A DNA stretch of 64,000 nucleotides, from positions 109,614-173,613 of the forward strand of contig NZ_BJNY01000011.1 of the NCBI RefSeq assembly GCF_006539925.1. The letters are read 5' to 3'. How positions within the stretch are numbered: position 1 is the stretch's first letter; the number at the start of each line of letters is the position of its first letter. The position numbers and the translations under genes were made by a program. The notes beneath the pieces were generated by a model, which was not told the DNA's origin, did not search any database, and saw nothing but the letters and a program-made list of their open reading frames with translations. This document shows, piece by piece, positions 1 to 9,242 of the stretch. This DNA is from Glutamicibacter uratoxydans. GTDB taxonomy: Bacteria; Actinomycetota; Actinomycetes; Actinomycetales; Micrococcaceae.

Positions 1-239
1 ACCCGCGCATCCAAACTGACAAGCTGGTGGTGCTGGATGATCCCAAGTCGCTGTTCTTGGCCTCCAATGTGGTCCCGGTGGTGGACTCGTCGATAAAGGA
101 CCAGCTGGCGGCGGTGATCGATCCGGTCAGCGAGAAGCTCACCGCCACGTCGCTGGTCCAGCTCAATGTGCTCAGCACCGTGGACAAGAAGTCAGCCAAG
201 GACATCGCCTCGGCCTGGCTGGCGGAGAACATCGGCTAG
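1..239 (+). CDS. C-terminal part of a glycine betaine/osmoprotectant ABC-transporter substrate-binding protein (partial at the window edge)
   Basis: The reading frame is open from the first base (codons in phase from base 3) to a TAG at 237-239. About 78 residues are visible. The segment DDPKSLFLASNVVPVV, followed by a helix-rich end (VLSTVDKKSAKDIASAWLAENIG), resembles the C-terminus of OpuCC/ProX-type binding proteins, where this stretch closes the second lobe. In that family the protein is an extracytoplasmic lipoprotein that hands betaine or choline to a permease/ATPase pair. The N-terminus, ligand-box aromatics and partner genes lie outside the window, so substrate is unknown. Family assignment rests on recollection of the conserved tail. 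Confidence 0.6.
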   Translation, partial: PRIQTDKLVVLDDPKSLFLASNVVPVVDSSIKDQLAAVIDPVSEKLTATSLVQLNVLSTVDKKSAKDIASAWLAENIG

Positions 240-333
240 CCGCCGGCCGAGGCCCCGGGCGAGTGATTATTCTCTAGCGCGGATGCAGGGTGCGGGCTGT
301 GTGTAAATTCGGCCCGTTCCGCAGCGCTCGCGC

Positions 334-345
334 TACCCTTGAAGC
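334..345 (+). promoter_or_regulatory. Candidate leaderless promoter of ftsK
   Basis: A TACCCT -10-like box (334-339) is followed by exactly six bases and the ATG of ftsK at 346, so transcription would begin at or next to the start codon. There is no Shine-Dalgarno sequence in front of this ATG. The same geometry recurs at six other genes in the window. No convincing -35 box is visible. Confidence 0.45.
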
Positions 346-3300
346 ATGGCCCCACGTACCCAATCTCAGGGGACGAAGAAGCCCGCGGCGCGAAAACCCA
401 AGGCGTCCGGCTCCTCGTCTTCCAAGAAACCTACCGAGAATCTGGAACAGGAACTCGCCCTGCCGCTGCGCGCAATCCGCAGCGTGTGGATGGGCATCGC
501 CCGGATTGTCGGCGGCGCCTTCCGCCGCATCGGCGGCGCCGTCAAGCCCGACTACGAGCTGCGCCGCGACGGCACCGGACTGTTCCTCGCGCTGATTGCC
601 CTGGCGGTCGCCGTCATCGAGTGGTGGGGCCTGCGCGATGCCGGGTGGTTTGGCCGCGGCGTGCACGCGGTGGCCGGAGGAACCCTGGGCTTCATGGCGG
701 TGCTGCTGCCGGTGATCCTGTTCATCGGCGCCGCACGGCTGTTCCGGCACCCCGAGGCGGAGGCGGAGAACAACCGCATCGGCATCGGGCTGCTGATCAT
801 GACGCTGTCCGGGTCCTCCATCGCTTCGCTGGCCAACGGCTCGCCGGCGGTCTCCGAGGACTTCGACGTGCTGTGGCAGGCCGGCGGCATGGCCGGCTCG
901 ATTCTGGGCACCCCGCTGGGCCTGCTGATTTCGGTGCCCGGAGCCATGGCGGTGTTCATCTTCCTGGTCTTCATGTCGGTGCTGATCATCACCGCCACCC
1001 CGATCACGCAGATCCCTGCGCGCATCAAGCTGGGCTACAACCGGCTGCTGGGCCAGGATCCGGATGCCCCGCGCCCGCAGCGCGAGGCAGATCCCGGATC
1101 GGGGCTCGACGCACGGGCCGAGGCCCACGACCAGTCGTACCTGTACCCGGAAGCGGATGAAGCCCCCGCGCCGAAAAAGAAGAAGCCAGGCTTCTTCGAG
1201 CGCCGCGCCGCGGCGGCCCGCAAGGTCACCGAGGTCTACGACGTGGACGACCACGACGGCTCGGCACGCACCGGGGACGTGGCCTATGACAAGGCAGTAG
1301 TGGATGAGAACGGCGAGGACTTCAACGAAGCCGCCACCACCTCGCTGCCCACCCTTGACCGCTTCCGCAAGAAGAACAAGCGCAACGAGGTTTTCGACGC
1401 GGATGCCGGCGCCACCCAGGCGCTGTCCCGCGAGCAGCTGGCCGCCGCCCGCGGCGAGAATCCCACCACCGCACACCCGGTGGTCGACGACCATCACGAG
1501 CCGGAGCCCGAGCCGGCACCGGCCGAGCCGGCCATCCCGCCGGGGGTCAAGCGCCCCACCAAGGCCGAATCCGAAATGGCGCAGATCATGGAGAGCATCG
1601 GGCTCAAGTCCGAGCCCGAAGCCGCCACCGACGCCATCAGCCAGGTCTCTTCGCGCGCCGCCGGCCTGCCTGCAGCGCCGCAGGCTCCGATCCCTGCCCG
1701 CACCGAACAGCTGCAGCTCTCCGGGGACGTGAGCTACACGCTGCCTTCGGATGACTACCTGCCGCCGGGACCGCCGGCCAAGGAAGCCAGCGAGGCCAAC
1801 CAGGTGGTGGTCGACGCGCTGACCAACACCCTGCAGCAGTTCAAGGTCGATGCCCAGGTCACCGGGTTCTCCCGCGGTCCGACGGTGACCCGGTATGAGA
1901 TCGAGTTGTCCCCGGGCACCAAGGTGGAGAAGGTCACCGCGCTGGCCAAGAACATCTCCTACGCCGTGGCCTCCTCGGATGTGCGCATCCTGTCGCCGAT
2001 CCCCGGCAAGTCCGCCATCGGCATCGAGATCCCGAACACCGACAAGGAAGTCGTCGCGCTGGGCGACGTGCTGCGCAGCGCCAACGCGCGCAAGTCCGAG
2101 CACCCGATGATCATGGGTGTGGGCAAGGATGTGGAGGGCGGCTTCGTCGTCGCCAACCTCGCTAAGATGCCGCACCTGCTGGTGGCAGGCGCCACCGGCG
2201 CGGGCAAGTCATCCTTCGTGAACTCGATGATCACCTCCATCCTGATGCGCTCCACCCCGGACCAGGTGCGCATGGTCATGGTCGACCCCAAGCGCGTGGA
2301 GCTCACCGCCTATGAGGGCGTGCCGCACCTGATCACCCCGATCATCACCAACCCGAAGAAGGCCGCCGAGGCCCTGCAGTGGGTGGTGCGTGAAATGGAC
2401 ACCCGCTACGACGACCTGGCGAACTTCGGCTACAAGCACATCGACGACTTCAACAAGGCGGTCAAGGCCGGCAAGGTGCACCCTCCCGAAGGCTCCAAGC
2501 GCGTGCTCAAGCCCTACCCGTACCTGCTGGTGATTGTGGACGAGCTCGCCGATTTGATGATGGTCGCCCCGCGCGACGTGGAAGACTCGATCGTGCGCAT
2601 CACCCAGCTGGCCCGCGCCGCCGGCATCCACCTGGTGCTGGCCACCCAGCGCCCGTCCGTGGACGTGGTCACCGGCCTGATCAAGGCCAACGTGCCTTCG
2701 CGCATGGCCTTTGCGACCTCCTCGGTGACCGACTCCCGCGTGGTCCTGGACCAGCCGGGCGCCGAAAAGCTGCTGGGCCAGGGCGACGCCCTGTTCCTGC
2801 CGATGGGCACCTCCAAGCCGATGCGCGTGCAGGGTGCCTGGGTGACCGAGTCGGAGATCCACCGCGTGGTGGAGCACGTCAAGGCCCAGCTCAAGCCCGA
2901 ATACCGCGAAGACGTCATGCCTGCGGTGGAAAAGAAGAAGATCGACGAGGACATCGGAGACGATCTGGACCTGCTGCTGCAGGCCACCGAACTGGTGGTC
3001 ACCAGCCAGTTCGGCTCCACCTCGATGCTGCAGCGCAAGCTGCGCGTGGGCTTTGCCAAGGCCGGGCGCCTGATGGACCTGATGGAATCGCGCGGCGTGG
3101 TCGGCCCGTCCGAAGGCTCCAAGGCCCGCGATGTGCTGGTCAAGCCGGACGACCTGCCGATGGTGCTGGCGGCGATGCGCGGCGACGATCCAGGCACCGC
3201 GCAGGCCTCCGCCGCGGAGCAGGCGCTGGTCGACGAGGCGAATGTGAACCACGCCGATCCGGTGGCAGAATATGCTGAAGACCTAGTGGCCAAGGACCTT

Positions 3301-3390
3301 GAGAACCGGCCGCAGGCCGTTGACTACTTCGACGGTTCCGACGACGATGATTCAGGCGAGGACGCCTGGAATCTGACAGGGAGAAACTGA
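346..3390 (+). CDS. ftsK: FtsK/SpoIIIE-type DNA translocase
   Basis: Membrane-anchored hexameric ATPase that pumps chromosome ends through the closing division septum and supports dimer resolution. The 1014-residue protein opens with a basic, Lys/Ser/Pro-rich tail (1-50) and about four hydrophobic segments (roughly 75-225). A long acidic, Pro/Glu-rich linker follows (about 230-470), then the motor. Walker A GATGAGKS lies near residue 614 and Walker B-like [10 protein letters not shown] near 727. The C-terminus (about 875-945) has the winged-helix gamma domain that reads KOPS-type orientation sequences. Length and order fit actinobacterial FtsK. pgsA follows after 5 bases, suggesting an operon. 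The ATG at 346 is favoured because a TANNNT box sits six bases upstream. Confidence 0.95.
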   Translation: MAPRTQSQGTKKPAARKPKASGSSSSKKPTENLEQELALPLRAIRSVWMGIARIVGGAFRRIGGAVKPDYELRRDGTGLFLALIALAVAVIEWWGLRDAGWFGRGVHAVAGGTLGFMAVLLPVILFIGAARLFRHPEAEAENNRIGIGLLIMTLSGSSIASLANGSPAVSEDFDVLWQAGGMAGSILGTPLGLLISVPGAMAVFIFLVFMSVLIITATPITQIPARIKLGYNRLLGQDPDAPRPQREADPGSGLDARAEAHDQSYLYPEADEAPAPKKKKPGFFERRAAAARKVTEVYDVDDHDGSARTGDVAYDKAVVDENGEDFNEAATTSLPTLDRFRKKNKRNEVFDADAGATQALSREQLAAARGENPTTAHPVVDDHHEPEPEPAPAEPAIPPGVKRPTKAESEMAQIMESIGLKSEPEAATDAISQVSSRAAGLPAAPQAPIPARTEQLQLSGDVSYTLPSDDYLPPGPPAKEASEANQVVVDALTNTLQQFKVDAQVTGFSRGPTVTRYEIELSPGTKVEKVTALAKNISYAVASSDVRILSPIPGKSAIGIEIPNTDKEVVALGDVLRSANARKSEHPMIMGVGKDVEGGFVVANLAKMPHLLVAGATGAGKSSFVNSMITSILMRSTPDQVRMVMVDPKRVELTAYEGVPHLITPIITNPKKAAEALQWVVREMDTRYDDLANFGYKHIDDFNKAVKAGKVHPPEGSKRVLKPYPYLLVIVDELADLMMVAPRDVEDSIVRITQLARAAGIHLVLATQRPSVDVVTGLIKANVPSRMAFATSSVTDSRVVLDQPGAEKLLGQGDALFLPMGTSKPMRVQGAWVTESEIHRVVEHVKAQLKPEYREDVMPAVEKKKIDEDIGDDLDLLLQATELVVTSQFGSTSMLQRKLRVGFAKAGRLMDLMESRGVVGPSEGSKARDVLVKPDDLPMVLAAMRGDDPGTAQASAAEQALVDEANVNHADPVAEYAEDLVAKDLENRPQAVDYFDGSDDDDSGEDAWNLTGRN

Positions 3391-3395
3391 AGCCG

Positions 3396-4007
3396 ATGAC
3401 CGATCAAGCTGGCCAGAACCAGCAGCCGCAGGCGCCGACGCTGAACATCGCCAATGTGCTGACCACGATCCGCATCATCATGGTGCCGTTCTTCGTCTGG
3501 GCGCTGCTGGCCGATGCTTCGCAGCAGGGCACCTGGCGCTGGGTGGCCTTGGCGATCTTCGTGCTGGCCATGTACACGGACAAGCTCGACGGGGACCTGG
3601 CCCGCAGCCGCGGGCTGGTCACCAACTTCGGCAAGATTGCCGATCCGATCGCCGACAAGCTGCTTACCGGCTCCGCGCTGGTCTGCCTGTCGATTATTGC
3701 CGAGCTGCCCTGGTGGGTCACCTTGACCATCTTGGTGCGCGAATGGGGCATTACCCTGCTGCGCGTCGTGGTGATCAAGTACGGCGTCATCGCGGCGAAC
3801 ATGGGCGGCAAGATCAAGACCGTGCTGCAGGCGGTGTCCATCGGCCTGTACCTGCTGCCGTTCACCCACACCATTGGCTGGCTGCACACCGTGGCGTGGT
3901 CCCTGATGCTGCTGACCATGGCGGTGACCGTGGTCACCGGCGTGGAGTACATCTTCAAGGCCGCGGCGCTGTACGACGCGCACAAGAAGAACCAGGGCAA
4001 AAACTAG
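3396..4007 (+). CDS. pgsA: CDP-diacylglycerol-glycerol-3-phosphate 3-phosphatidyltransferase
   Basis: Integral membrane enzyme that joins CDP-diacylglycerol and glycerol-3-phosphate to give phosphatidylglycerol phosphate, the committed step to phosphatidylglycerol and cardiolipin. The complete CDP-alcohol phosphatidyltransferase signature, D-x2-DG-x2-AR-x8-G-x3-D-x3-D, is present from about residue 61 (TDKLDGDLARSRG, then GKIADPIAD). Several hydrophobic helices surround it, and 203 residues is normal for PgsA. The ATG at 3396 starts 5 bases after the ftsK stop and has GGAG in front. The ftsK-pgsA-cinA order is conserved in actinobacteria. Actinobacteria also use related enzymes for phosphatidylinositol phosphate, but gene context favours PgsA. 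Confidence 0.9.
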   Translation: MTDQAGQNQQPQAPTLNIANVLTTIRIIMVPFFVWALLADASQQGTWRWVALAIFVLAMYTDKLDGDLARSRGLVTNFGKIADPIADKLLTGSALVCLSIIAELPWWVTLTILVREWGITLLRVVVIKYGVIAANMGGKIKTVLQAVSIGLYLLPFTHTIGWLHTVAWSLMLLTMAVTVVTGVEYIFKAAALYDAHKKNQGKN

Positions 4008-4035
4008 AAGCCGGGAACATTCCGGCATCCGCACA

Positions 4036-4066
4036 GGTGCGCATCGAGAAGTTCTCGGTGCGCACC
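4036..4066 (+). terminator. Strong hairpin between pgsA and cinA
   Basis: GGTGCGCATCGAGAA (4036-4050) pairs with TTCTCGGTGCGCACC (4052-4066) with a single G-T wobble; a few central bases must open to form a loop. No T-run follows, as is common in high-GC actinobacteria. It may end or attenuate the ftsK-pgsA transcript before cinA. Confidence 0.5.
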
Positions 4067-4103
4067 AGCTGTATCCACCGAGACCAACTGTGAAGGATGG
4101 AAC

Positions 4104-4583
4104 ATGAGGAACCAGGCACCGGCGGCGATTGCCGCAGCCAAGAGCAAGCAGCTTCAGCTGGCCACCGCCGAATCTTTGACCGCTGGCATGATCGCCGCCA
4201 CCCTGGCGGAGGTCCCCGGGGCTTCGGCGGTGCTGCGCGGCGGCATCGTCAGCTATTCAAGCGACGTCAAGGCCCAGGTGCTCGGCGTCGATGCCGGGCT
4301 GCTTGAATCCAACGGGTCCGTGGATCCCGAAGTGGCCCGCCAGATGGCGGTCGGCGCCCAGCGCGTCTGCCAGGCGGATGCGGCGGTGTCCGCTACCGGT
4401 GTGGCGGGCCCGGCTGCGCACGACGGGAAATCGGTGGGCACGGTTTTCATCGGCTGGGCCATCGGCGATCAATCGGGAGCCAAAGAACACCATTTTGTGG
4501 GCGACCGTGCGCAGATTCGAGAACAAAGCACTAATGCTGCAATTAGCCAGCTGGCTGCCATTTTGGGTAAAGCTTCTTCATAG
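4104..4583 (+). CDS. cinA: CinA C-terminal-domain protein, nicotinamide-nucleotide amidohydrolase (PncC type)
   Basis: The 159-residue protein consists only of the CinA C-terminal domain, without the N-terminal MoaB/COG1058 half. It has the characteristic TAESLTAGMIAATLAEVPGA start, then RGGIVSYSSDVKAQVLGV and a GVAGPAAHDGKSVGTVFIG segment. Members of this family deamidate nicotinamide mononucleotide to nicotinate mononucleotide in the pyridine-nucleotide cycle; the old competence name is historical. The ATG at 4104 has AAGGATGG about 6 bases upstream. The gene sits between pgsA and the clgR-like regulator, as in corynebacteria and mycobacteria. Confidence 0.88.
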   Translation: MRNQAPAAIAAAKSKQLQLATAESLTAGMIAATLAEVPGASAVLRGGIVSYSSDVKAQVLGVDAGLLESNGSVDPEVARQMAVGAQRVCQADAAVSATGVAGPAAHDGKSVGTVFIGWAIGDQSGAKEHHFVGDRAQIREQSTNAAISQLAAILGKASS

Positions 4584-4875
4584 GAAAGTCGGAAATACTA
4601 TTTTTCCTGGAATGTTTCGCAATGATTCGACGATATGTGGCGTGAGTCGCATTTTTATGATTAGGGTGAAGGCACGGGAACAAATTCGAACAACTCTCCG
4701 TTGTACGATTTGAAGGGCCGCAAGGATGGCCCCCGGTATTGAATACATCTTCGAGAAGGACCTAGGAGCAAAGGCTAAATTTATGGTCAAGCAACCCGTC
4801 ACTGTCAATGGTGTTGTCCGTTGGCGCGATATGGGAGAAGCCCATACGGTCCAGCCCGAGAAGGAGGAGCACAAA

Positions 4876-5196
4876 ATGGTAGTACTCCGTCATGAAATCG
4901 GCGACGTTCTGCGCGACGTCCGCCAGCGCCAGGGCCGCACCCTCCGCGAGGTTTCCCACAGCGCCCGGGTTTCCTTGGGCTACCTTTCAGAGGTCGAGCG
5001 CGGACAGAAGGAAGCATCTTCCGAGCTGCTGTCCTCGATCTGCTCGGCGTTGGAAATTCCACTCTCGCTGATGCTTCGCGAAGTTTCCGAGCGAGTCGCC
5101 TTGGCAGAAGGCATCACCATCCCAGATACCGTTCCCATGGATATGGCCAATGAATTTGCGGCGGCCCGCAATAACAAGCCGCTGGCTTCGGTCTAG
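4876..5196 (+). CDS. clgR: ClgR-like XRE-family transcriptional regulator
   Basis: A 106-residue DNA-binding protein with one helix-turn-helix domain (about 12-66): [20 protein letters not shown], then [20 protein letters not shown]. The helix-turn-helix and following segment match ClgR, the actinobacterial activator of clp protease and recX/recA-region genes. Location between cinA and recA is also that of clgR. The start at 4876 is chosen because AAGGAGG lies 8 bases upstream (4861-4867). The frame is open further upstream with ATGs at 4783 (AAGG eight bases before it) and 4726, so a 137- or 156-residue form cannot be excluded. ClgR is itself a Clp substrate in other actinobacteria; the C-terminus here ends PLASV. 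Confidence 0.85.
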   Translation: MVVLRHEIGDVLRDVRQRQGRTLREVSHSARVSLGYLSEVERGQKEASSELLSSICSALEIPLSLMLREVSERVALAEGITIPDTVPMDMANEFAAARNNKPLASV

Positions 5197-5245
5197 GACA
5201 ATCAGAATTCACCGGGGCTTCTGAAGTGAATTCAGAATTCCCGCC

Positions 5246-5280
5246 AACGAGGGTTCACGCGTCGAGCGTGGACCCTCGTT
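5246..5280 (+). terminator. Hairpin after the clgR-like gene
   Basis: AACGAGGGTTCACGC (5246-5260) pairs with GCGTGGACCCTCGTT (5266-5280), 15 bp with one G-T wobble and a 5-base loop (GTCGA). There is no T-run. Only 22 bases separate it from the DUF3046 start, so it may insulate that gene from clgR or shape its leader. A weaker repeat GAATTCAC / GTGAATTC (5205-5212, 5226-5233) lies just before it. Confidence 0.6.
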
Positions 5281-5302
5281 GCAATTATGGAAGAATGCAC
5301 CA

Positions 5303-5527
5303 GTGCGACTTAGTGACTTTTGGCGAAATCTTGAACATGAATTCGGCCCTCGGTACTCCCATGTCTTGGCCGATACCCTCTCGTTGACCGAGCTGGGAAG
5401 TCTGACCGCAAATGAGGCGTTGAACAAGGGGATCAAGCCTAAGCAGGTATGGGAAGCCATGTGCCGGGCCCAGGATGTCCCAGTGGAGCGGTGGCTCGGC
5501 GTCGACATCGAGCCGAAGCAGTCTTGA
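5303..5527 (+). CDS. DUF3046 family small protein
   Basis: A 74-residue protein beginning VRLSDFWRNLEHEFG and ending with a conserved KQVWEAMCRAQDVPVERWLG segment, the pattern of DUF3046. These proteins are restricted to actinobacteria and are nearly always found between clgR/cinA and recA; no biochemical function is known to me. The GTG at 5303 is preferred over the upstream ATG at 5279 because family members start with (M/V)RLSDFW and GGAAG lies 9 bases before it. No membrane segment or metal motif is visible. recA follows after 230 bases carrying an SOS-type operator. Confidence 0.85.
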   Translation: MRLSDFWRNLEHEFGPRYSHVLADTLSLTELGSLTANEALNKGIKPKQVWEAMCRAQDVPVERWLGVDIEPKQS

Positions 5528-5535
5528 CCGGCGCA

Positions 5536-5553
5536 GTTTCGAAAGTTCGAAAC
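5536..5553. promoter_or_regulatory. Perfect inverted repeat upstream of the recA promoter
   Basis: GTTTCGAA-AG-TTCGAAAC: eight-base arms with a two-base spacer, 8 bases before the recA -35 box. It shares TTCGAA cores with SOS boxes but has the wrong spacing for a canonical LexA site. It may bind a second regulator or be a degenerate LexA site. Confidence 0.4.
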
Positions 5554-5560
5554 ACGCGCG

Positions 5561-5590
5561 TTGATTTTCGAATATCTATTCGGATAGGGT
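5561..5590 (+). promoter_or_regulatory. recA promoter with SOS box in the spacer
   Basis: TTGATT (-35, 5561-5566) and TAGGGT (-10, 5585-5590) are 18 bases apart. The spacer contains CGAAT-ATCT-ATTCG (5569-5582), a perfect dyad that matches the Gram-positive/actinobacterial SOS operator CGAAC-N4-GTTCG with one C/T change in each arm. LexA bound here would block RNA polymerase directly. The leader to the recA ATG is about 160 bases. Confidence 0.7.
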
Positions 5591-5757
5591 TATCCTAGAT
5601 ACAGGGCGATCGGATCGCCCGAACAACGTGAACTTGAAGTTTGTCCACACTTGCACGGTCTTGGACCCCAAAGTGTCGGTAGGCGCTCATACTGTCTAAT
5701 GCAGGACAAAGAATCGTGAGCAGGTCGTTCGATGGCTTGCAAGAGCAAAGGTGAACC

Positions 5758-6810
5758 ATGGCAGCAAATAATGATCGGGAAAAGGCGCTTGAGTCTGTCC
5801 TGGGCCAGATCGACAAGGCCTTCGGCAAGGGCTCGGTCATGCGTCTGGGTGATGAAACCCGCGCACCTATTGAAGTAATTCCTACCGGCTCTGTCGCATT
5901 GGACGTCGCTCTGGGTATTGGCGGTCTTCCACGCGGCCGCGTCGTGGAAATCTACGGACCAGAATCTTCGGGTAAGACCACCGTTGCCCTGCATGCGGTA
6001 GCCAGCGCCCAGCGCAATGGCGGCATTGCCGCCTTCATCGACGCCGAGCACGCCTTGGATCCCGAATATGCCAAGAAGCTTGGCGTGGATACTGACGCAC
6101 TGCTGGTTTCCCAGCCAGACACCGGTGAACAGGCACTCGAAATCATGGATATGCTCGTCGGTTCCGGCGCGCTGGACATCATTGTCATCGACTCCGTGGC
6201 TGCTCTGGTGCCCCGCGCTGAAATCGAAGGCGAAATGGGCGACAGCCACGTGGGCCTCCAAGCCCGACTGATGTCCCAGGCCCTGCGCAAGATCACTGGC
6301 CGCCTGTCGGCTTCGAAGACCACCGCAATCTTCATCAACCAGCTTCGCGAAAAGATCGGCGTTTTCTTCGGCAGCCCGGAAACCACCACCGGTGGCAAGG
6401 CGCTGAAGTTCTATGCATCGGTGCGTATCGACATCCGTCGCATTGAAACGCTGAAGGAAGGCACCAACCCGGTCGGTAACCGCACCCGTGCCAAGATCGT
6501 CAAGAACAAGATGGCTCCGCCTTTCAAGCAGGCAGAATTCGACATCCTTTACGGCCACGGCATTTCCCGTGAAGGCTCGCTGATCGATATGGGCGTCGAA
6601 CACAACCTGGTGAAGAAGTCGGGTGCATGGTTCACCTATGACGGCGACCAGCTGGGACAGGGCAAGGAAAACGCCCGCCGTTTCCTTCGCGACAACCCAG
6701 ATCTCGCCAACGAGCTGGAGCGCCAGATCCTTCAGAAGCTCGGCGTGCTGCCAGCAGAAGAGGTCGAGGAAGACGAGACAGAACTGCGAGTCGTCGAGGG
6801 CGATAAGTAG
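5758..6810 (+). CDS. recA: Recombinase RecA
   Basis: Forms filaments on single-stranded DNA, carries out strand exchange and stimulates LexA self-cleavage. At 350 residues it has normal length. Walker A GPESSGKT is at about 67-74, with the conserved [19 protein letters not shown] next to it. The L1/L2 regions are also visible ([37 protein letters not shown], then [11 protein letters not shown]). No intein is present. The ATG at 5758 has AAAGGTGAACC upstream. The last base of its stop codon is shared with the GTG of recX, so the two are translationally coupled. Regulation by LexA is indicated by the promoter-embedded SOS box. Confidence 0.98.
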   Translation: MAANNDREKALESVLGQIDKAFGKGSVMRLGDETRAPIEVIPTGSVALDVALGIGGLPRGRVVEIYGPESSGKTTVALHAVASAQRNGGIAAFIDAEHALDPEYAKKLGVDTDALLVSQPDTGEQALEIMDMLVGSGALDIIVIDSVAALVPRAEIEGEMGDSHVGLQARLMSQALRKITGRLSASKTTAIFINQLREKIGVFFGSPETTTGGKALKFYASVRIDIRRIETLKEGTNPVGNRTRAKIVKNKMAPPFKQAEFDILYGHGISREGSLIDMGVEHNLVKKSGAWFTYDGDQLGQGKENARRFLRDNPDLANELERQILQKLGVLPAEEVEEDETELRVVEGDK

Positions 6811-7679
6811 TGGCCCCAGGCTTCAAGAAACGTAGCGTCCGCTCCGGAAGTAATTTCGGACCGGACGCTATGTCCGTTTCCAGCGAGTTTCAGGGCAGCT
6901 TCGAAGACATGCCGGACTGGGCCAGGCCCGACCCCGACGAAGCAGCGCCAACGCAGCTGGCAGAGACGGACAAACCCGCTGCCGCCCTGCCGCTGGATCC
7001 GCAGCGCGGCAGGATTATCGCCAACTTGCCGCCGGAAGAGCAGAAGAAGCCAGAAAGCATTGACGAGCTGCGCGCAGCCATGCAGCAGATTCTCGACACG
7101 CCAGCTGCACCGGCGCCCACGAAAAAGGAACGCAAGCAAGCTCGTGCCGCCGCTAAAGCCGCCCAGCAGAGCGAGGACCCGGAACAGCTCAGTGACAGCC
7201 AATGGAGGGAGAAGGCGCGAAGCATTCTGCTGCGCCAGCTGACGGCGAGCGACAAGACGGCAAAGCAGCTCAAGGACAAGCTTCTGGACAAGGAATGTCC
7301 AGAACACATTGCCGATGAGGTCATCGAACGCTATGCAGAAATCAACCTGATCGACGATGAGCGTTTCGCCAAATCATGGGTGAGCGCCAGAGCCAGGTCG
7401 CGTGGATTGGCTCGCGGAGCCATCAAACGCGAGTTGCGGACCAAGGGTGTCGACGATGAAACAGCGGCAGAAGCACTCGAGCAAATCGACGACGAGTCCG
7501 AAGAACTGAGGGCCAGGGAACTGGTCCGGGCCAAACTTCGACCAGAATCAATGGGCGTCGACCGCGACAGGGCCCTGAGGCGGCTGGTCGGAATGCTCGG
7601 GCGCAAAGGCTATAACGGGGGACTTGCCTATAAAGTCGCCCGTGAAGAATGGGACGAACGCTTCGGCCCAAAGTACTAG
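6810..7679 (+). CDS. recX: Regulatory protein RecX
   Basis: Binds RecA filaments and limits their growth. The RecX three-helix repeats occupy about residues 128-289, including KARSILLRQLTASDKTAKQL, YAEINLIDDERFAKSWV and RGAIKRELRTKGVDDETAAEAL. The first 125 residues are an Ala/Pro/Lys/Glu-rich, low-complexity extension, longer than in most RecX proteins (150-200 residues overall). The GTG start at 6810 overlaps the recA stop (TAGTG), giving one bicistronic message. A downstream start would give a more ordinary length, but the one-base overlap supports the long form. Confidence 0.92.
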   Translation: MAPGFKKRSVRSGSNFGPDAMSVSSEFQGSFEDMPDWARPDPDEAAPTQLAETDKPAAALPLDPQRGRIIANLPPEEQKKPESIDELRAAMQQILDTPAAPAPTKKERKQARAAAKAAQQSEDPEQLSDSQWREKARSILLRQLTASDKTAKQLKDKLLDKECPEHIADEVIERYAEINLIDDERFAKSWVSARARSRGLARGAIKRELRTKGVDDETAAEALEQIDDESEELRARELVRAKLRPESMGVDRDRALRRLVGMLGRKGYNGGLAYKVAREEWDERFGPKY

Positions 7680-7696
7680 GCGCCCAGAAGTTTCGG

Positions 7697-7708
7697 TAAC
7701 CTTGTAGG
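7697..7708 (+). promoter_or_regulatory. Candidate leaderless promoter of miaB
   Basis: TAACCT (7697-7702) is followed by six bases and the GTG start at 7709. No ribosome-binding sequence precedes the GTG, so a leaderless message is the simplest reading. Confidence 0.45.
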
Positions 7709-9241
7709 GTGAGCGAGCAACAACTGATTTCCACCGTAGAATCCGAAGAACTTCCCCGTACCTACGAAGTGCGCACCTTCGGCTGCCAGATGAATGTCCA
7801 CGATTCCGAGCGGCTCTCGGGCCTGCTGGAAGATGCAGGCCTGGAACGCAAATCAGATGAGCTGCACGATGAAGTCGCCGACGTCGTCGTCTTCAATACC
7901 TGTGCAGTTCGCGAGAATGCGGACAACAAGCTCTACGGAAACCTCGGAATTCTCAAGGGAATCAAGGCTGAGCGCCCGAATATGCAAATTGCAGTCGGCG
8001 GCTGCCTCGCGCAGAAGGACCGCGACACCATCTTGAAGAGGGCGCCTTGGGTGGACGTCGTCTTCGGCACCCACAACATCGGCTCCCTGCCGACCCTGCT
8101 GGCCCGTTCGCGCCACAATAAGAAGGCGGAACTGGAAATCCTGGAGTCCTTGGACGTCTTCCCCTCGACTCTGCCGACTCGCCGCGAATCGGTCTACGCC
8201 GGTTGGGTGTCGATCTCGGTTGGCTGCAACAACACTTGCACCTTCTGCATCGTTCCTTCACTTCGCGGCAAGGAGCGCGACCGCCGGCCAGGAGAGATCC
8301 TCGCTGAAATCCAGGCCCTCGTCGACGACGGCGCCATTGAAGTCACCCTGCTGGGCCAGAACGTCAATTCCTACGGTGTTGAATTCGGGGACCGGTTGGC
8401 CTTTGGCAAGCTTCTGCGCGCCTGCGGAGAAATTGAAGGCTTGGAACGTGTGCGCTTCACCAGTCCGCATCCTGCAGCATTCACCGACGACGTTATCGAC
8501 GCCATGGCCGAGACCCCGAACGTGATGCCGCAGCTGCACATGCCACTGCAGTCTGGTTCGGACAAGGTGCTCAAGGAGATGCGCCGCTCCTACCGTTCCA
8601 AGAAGTTCCTGGGCATTTTGGACAAGGTCCGCGAACGCATTCCGCATGCCGCGATCACCACTGACATTATCGTTGGCTTCCCGGGAGAAACCGAGGAGGA
8701 TTTCCAAGCGACGCTCGACGTGGTGGAAGCTTCGCGGTTCTCATCGGCCTTTACTTTCCAGTACTCGCCGCGCCCGGGAACTCCTGCGGCAACCATGGAA
8801 GCACAGCTGCCCAAGCAGGTAGTCCAGGAACGCTATGAGCGCTTGACCGCGCTGCAGGACCGCATGGCCCGTGAAGAAAACGCCAAGCAGCTGGGACGCA
8901 CCGTCGAGGTCATGGTCACCGAGCAGTCGGGCCGCAAATCTGAACAAACGCACCGTTTGGCTGGACGCGCCCAGGACCAGCGCTTGGTGCACTTCAGCGT
9001 CCCCGAAGGAGCAGAGGCGCCGCGCCCGGGCGACCTGGTCACTCTGCCGATTACCGAGGTGGCATCCTTCCACCTGATTTCGGACCCGGGCATCGAGCAG
9101 TACCAGCTGCGCCGTTCGCGCGCGGGCGATGCATGGGACCGTGCCCAGGCCGAGAGCTGCGGCGTACCTGCTCCGGGCACCCAGAGCAGTGCGCCGGGAC
9201 GCACCAATCTGGGCATGCCGACGTTGAAGGTGCGCAGCTAG
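7709..9241 (+). CDS. miaB: tRNA-2-methylthio-N6-dimethylallyladenosine synthase
   Basis: Radical-SAM methylthiotransferase that adds a methylthio group at A37 of tRNAs after MiaA action. The N-terminal UPF0004 domain carries three cluster cysteines (FGCQMN near 26, NTCAV, and GGCLAQ). The radical-SAM site is C-N-N-T-C-T-F-C near 172, and a TRAM RNA-binding domain follows at about 385-450. A non-conserved tail rich in Ala/Gly/Ser ends the 510-residue protein. The GTG start at 7709 matches the conserved [13 protein letters not shown] distance. The stop is one base before the miaA start, and the two enzymes act on the same nucleotide. Confidence 0.95.
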   Translation: MSEQQLISTVESEELPRTYEVRTFGCQMNVHDSERLSGLLEDAGLERKSDELHDEVADVVVFNTCAVRENADNKLYGNLGILKGIKAERPNMQIAVGGCLAQKDRDTILKRAPWVDVVFGTHNIGSLPTLLARSRHNKKAELEILESLDVFPSTLPTRRESVYAGWVSISVGCNNTCTFCIVPSLRGKERDRRPGEILAEIQALVDDGAIEVTLLGQNVNSYGVEFGDRLAFGKLLRACGEIEGLERVRFTSPHPAAFTDDVIDAMAETPNVMPQLHMPLQSGSDKVLKEMRRSYRSKKFLGILDKVRERIPHAAITTDIIVGFPGETEEDFQATLDVVEASRFSSAFTFQYSPRPGTPAATMEAQLPKQVVQERYERLTALQDRMAREENAKQLGRTVEVMVTEQSGRKSEQTHRLAGRAQDQRLVHFSVPEGAEAPRPGDLVTLPITEVASFHLISDPGIEQYQLRRSRAGDAWDRAQAESCGVPAPGTQSSAPGRTNLGMPTLKVRS

Positions 9242-9242
9242 T

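Noticed and set aside
274..2175. 633-codon open frame antisense to ftsK
   Set aside because: Arises from GC-rich third positions of ftsK; the translation is low-complexity His/Gly/Arg/Asp-rich with no domain, and ftsK is certain.
4631..4656. ClgR-type operator (CGC-N5-GCG) before the clgR-like gene
   Set aside because: The only candidate, GCG-TGAGT-CGC, has the arms in the opposite order to the motif I recall, so autoregulation is not supported.
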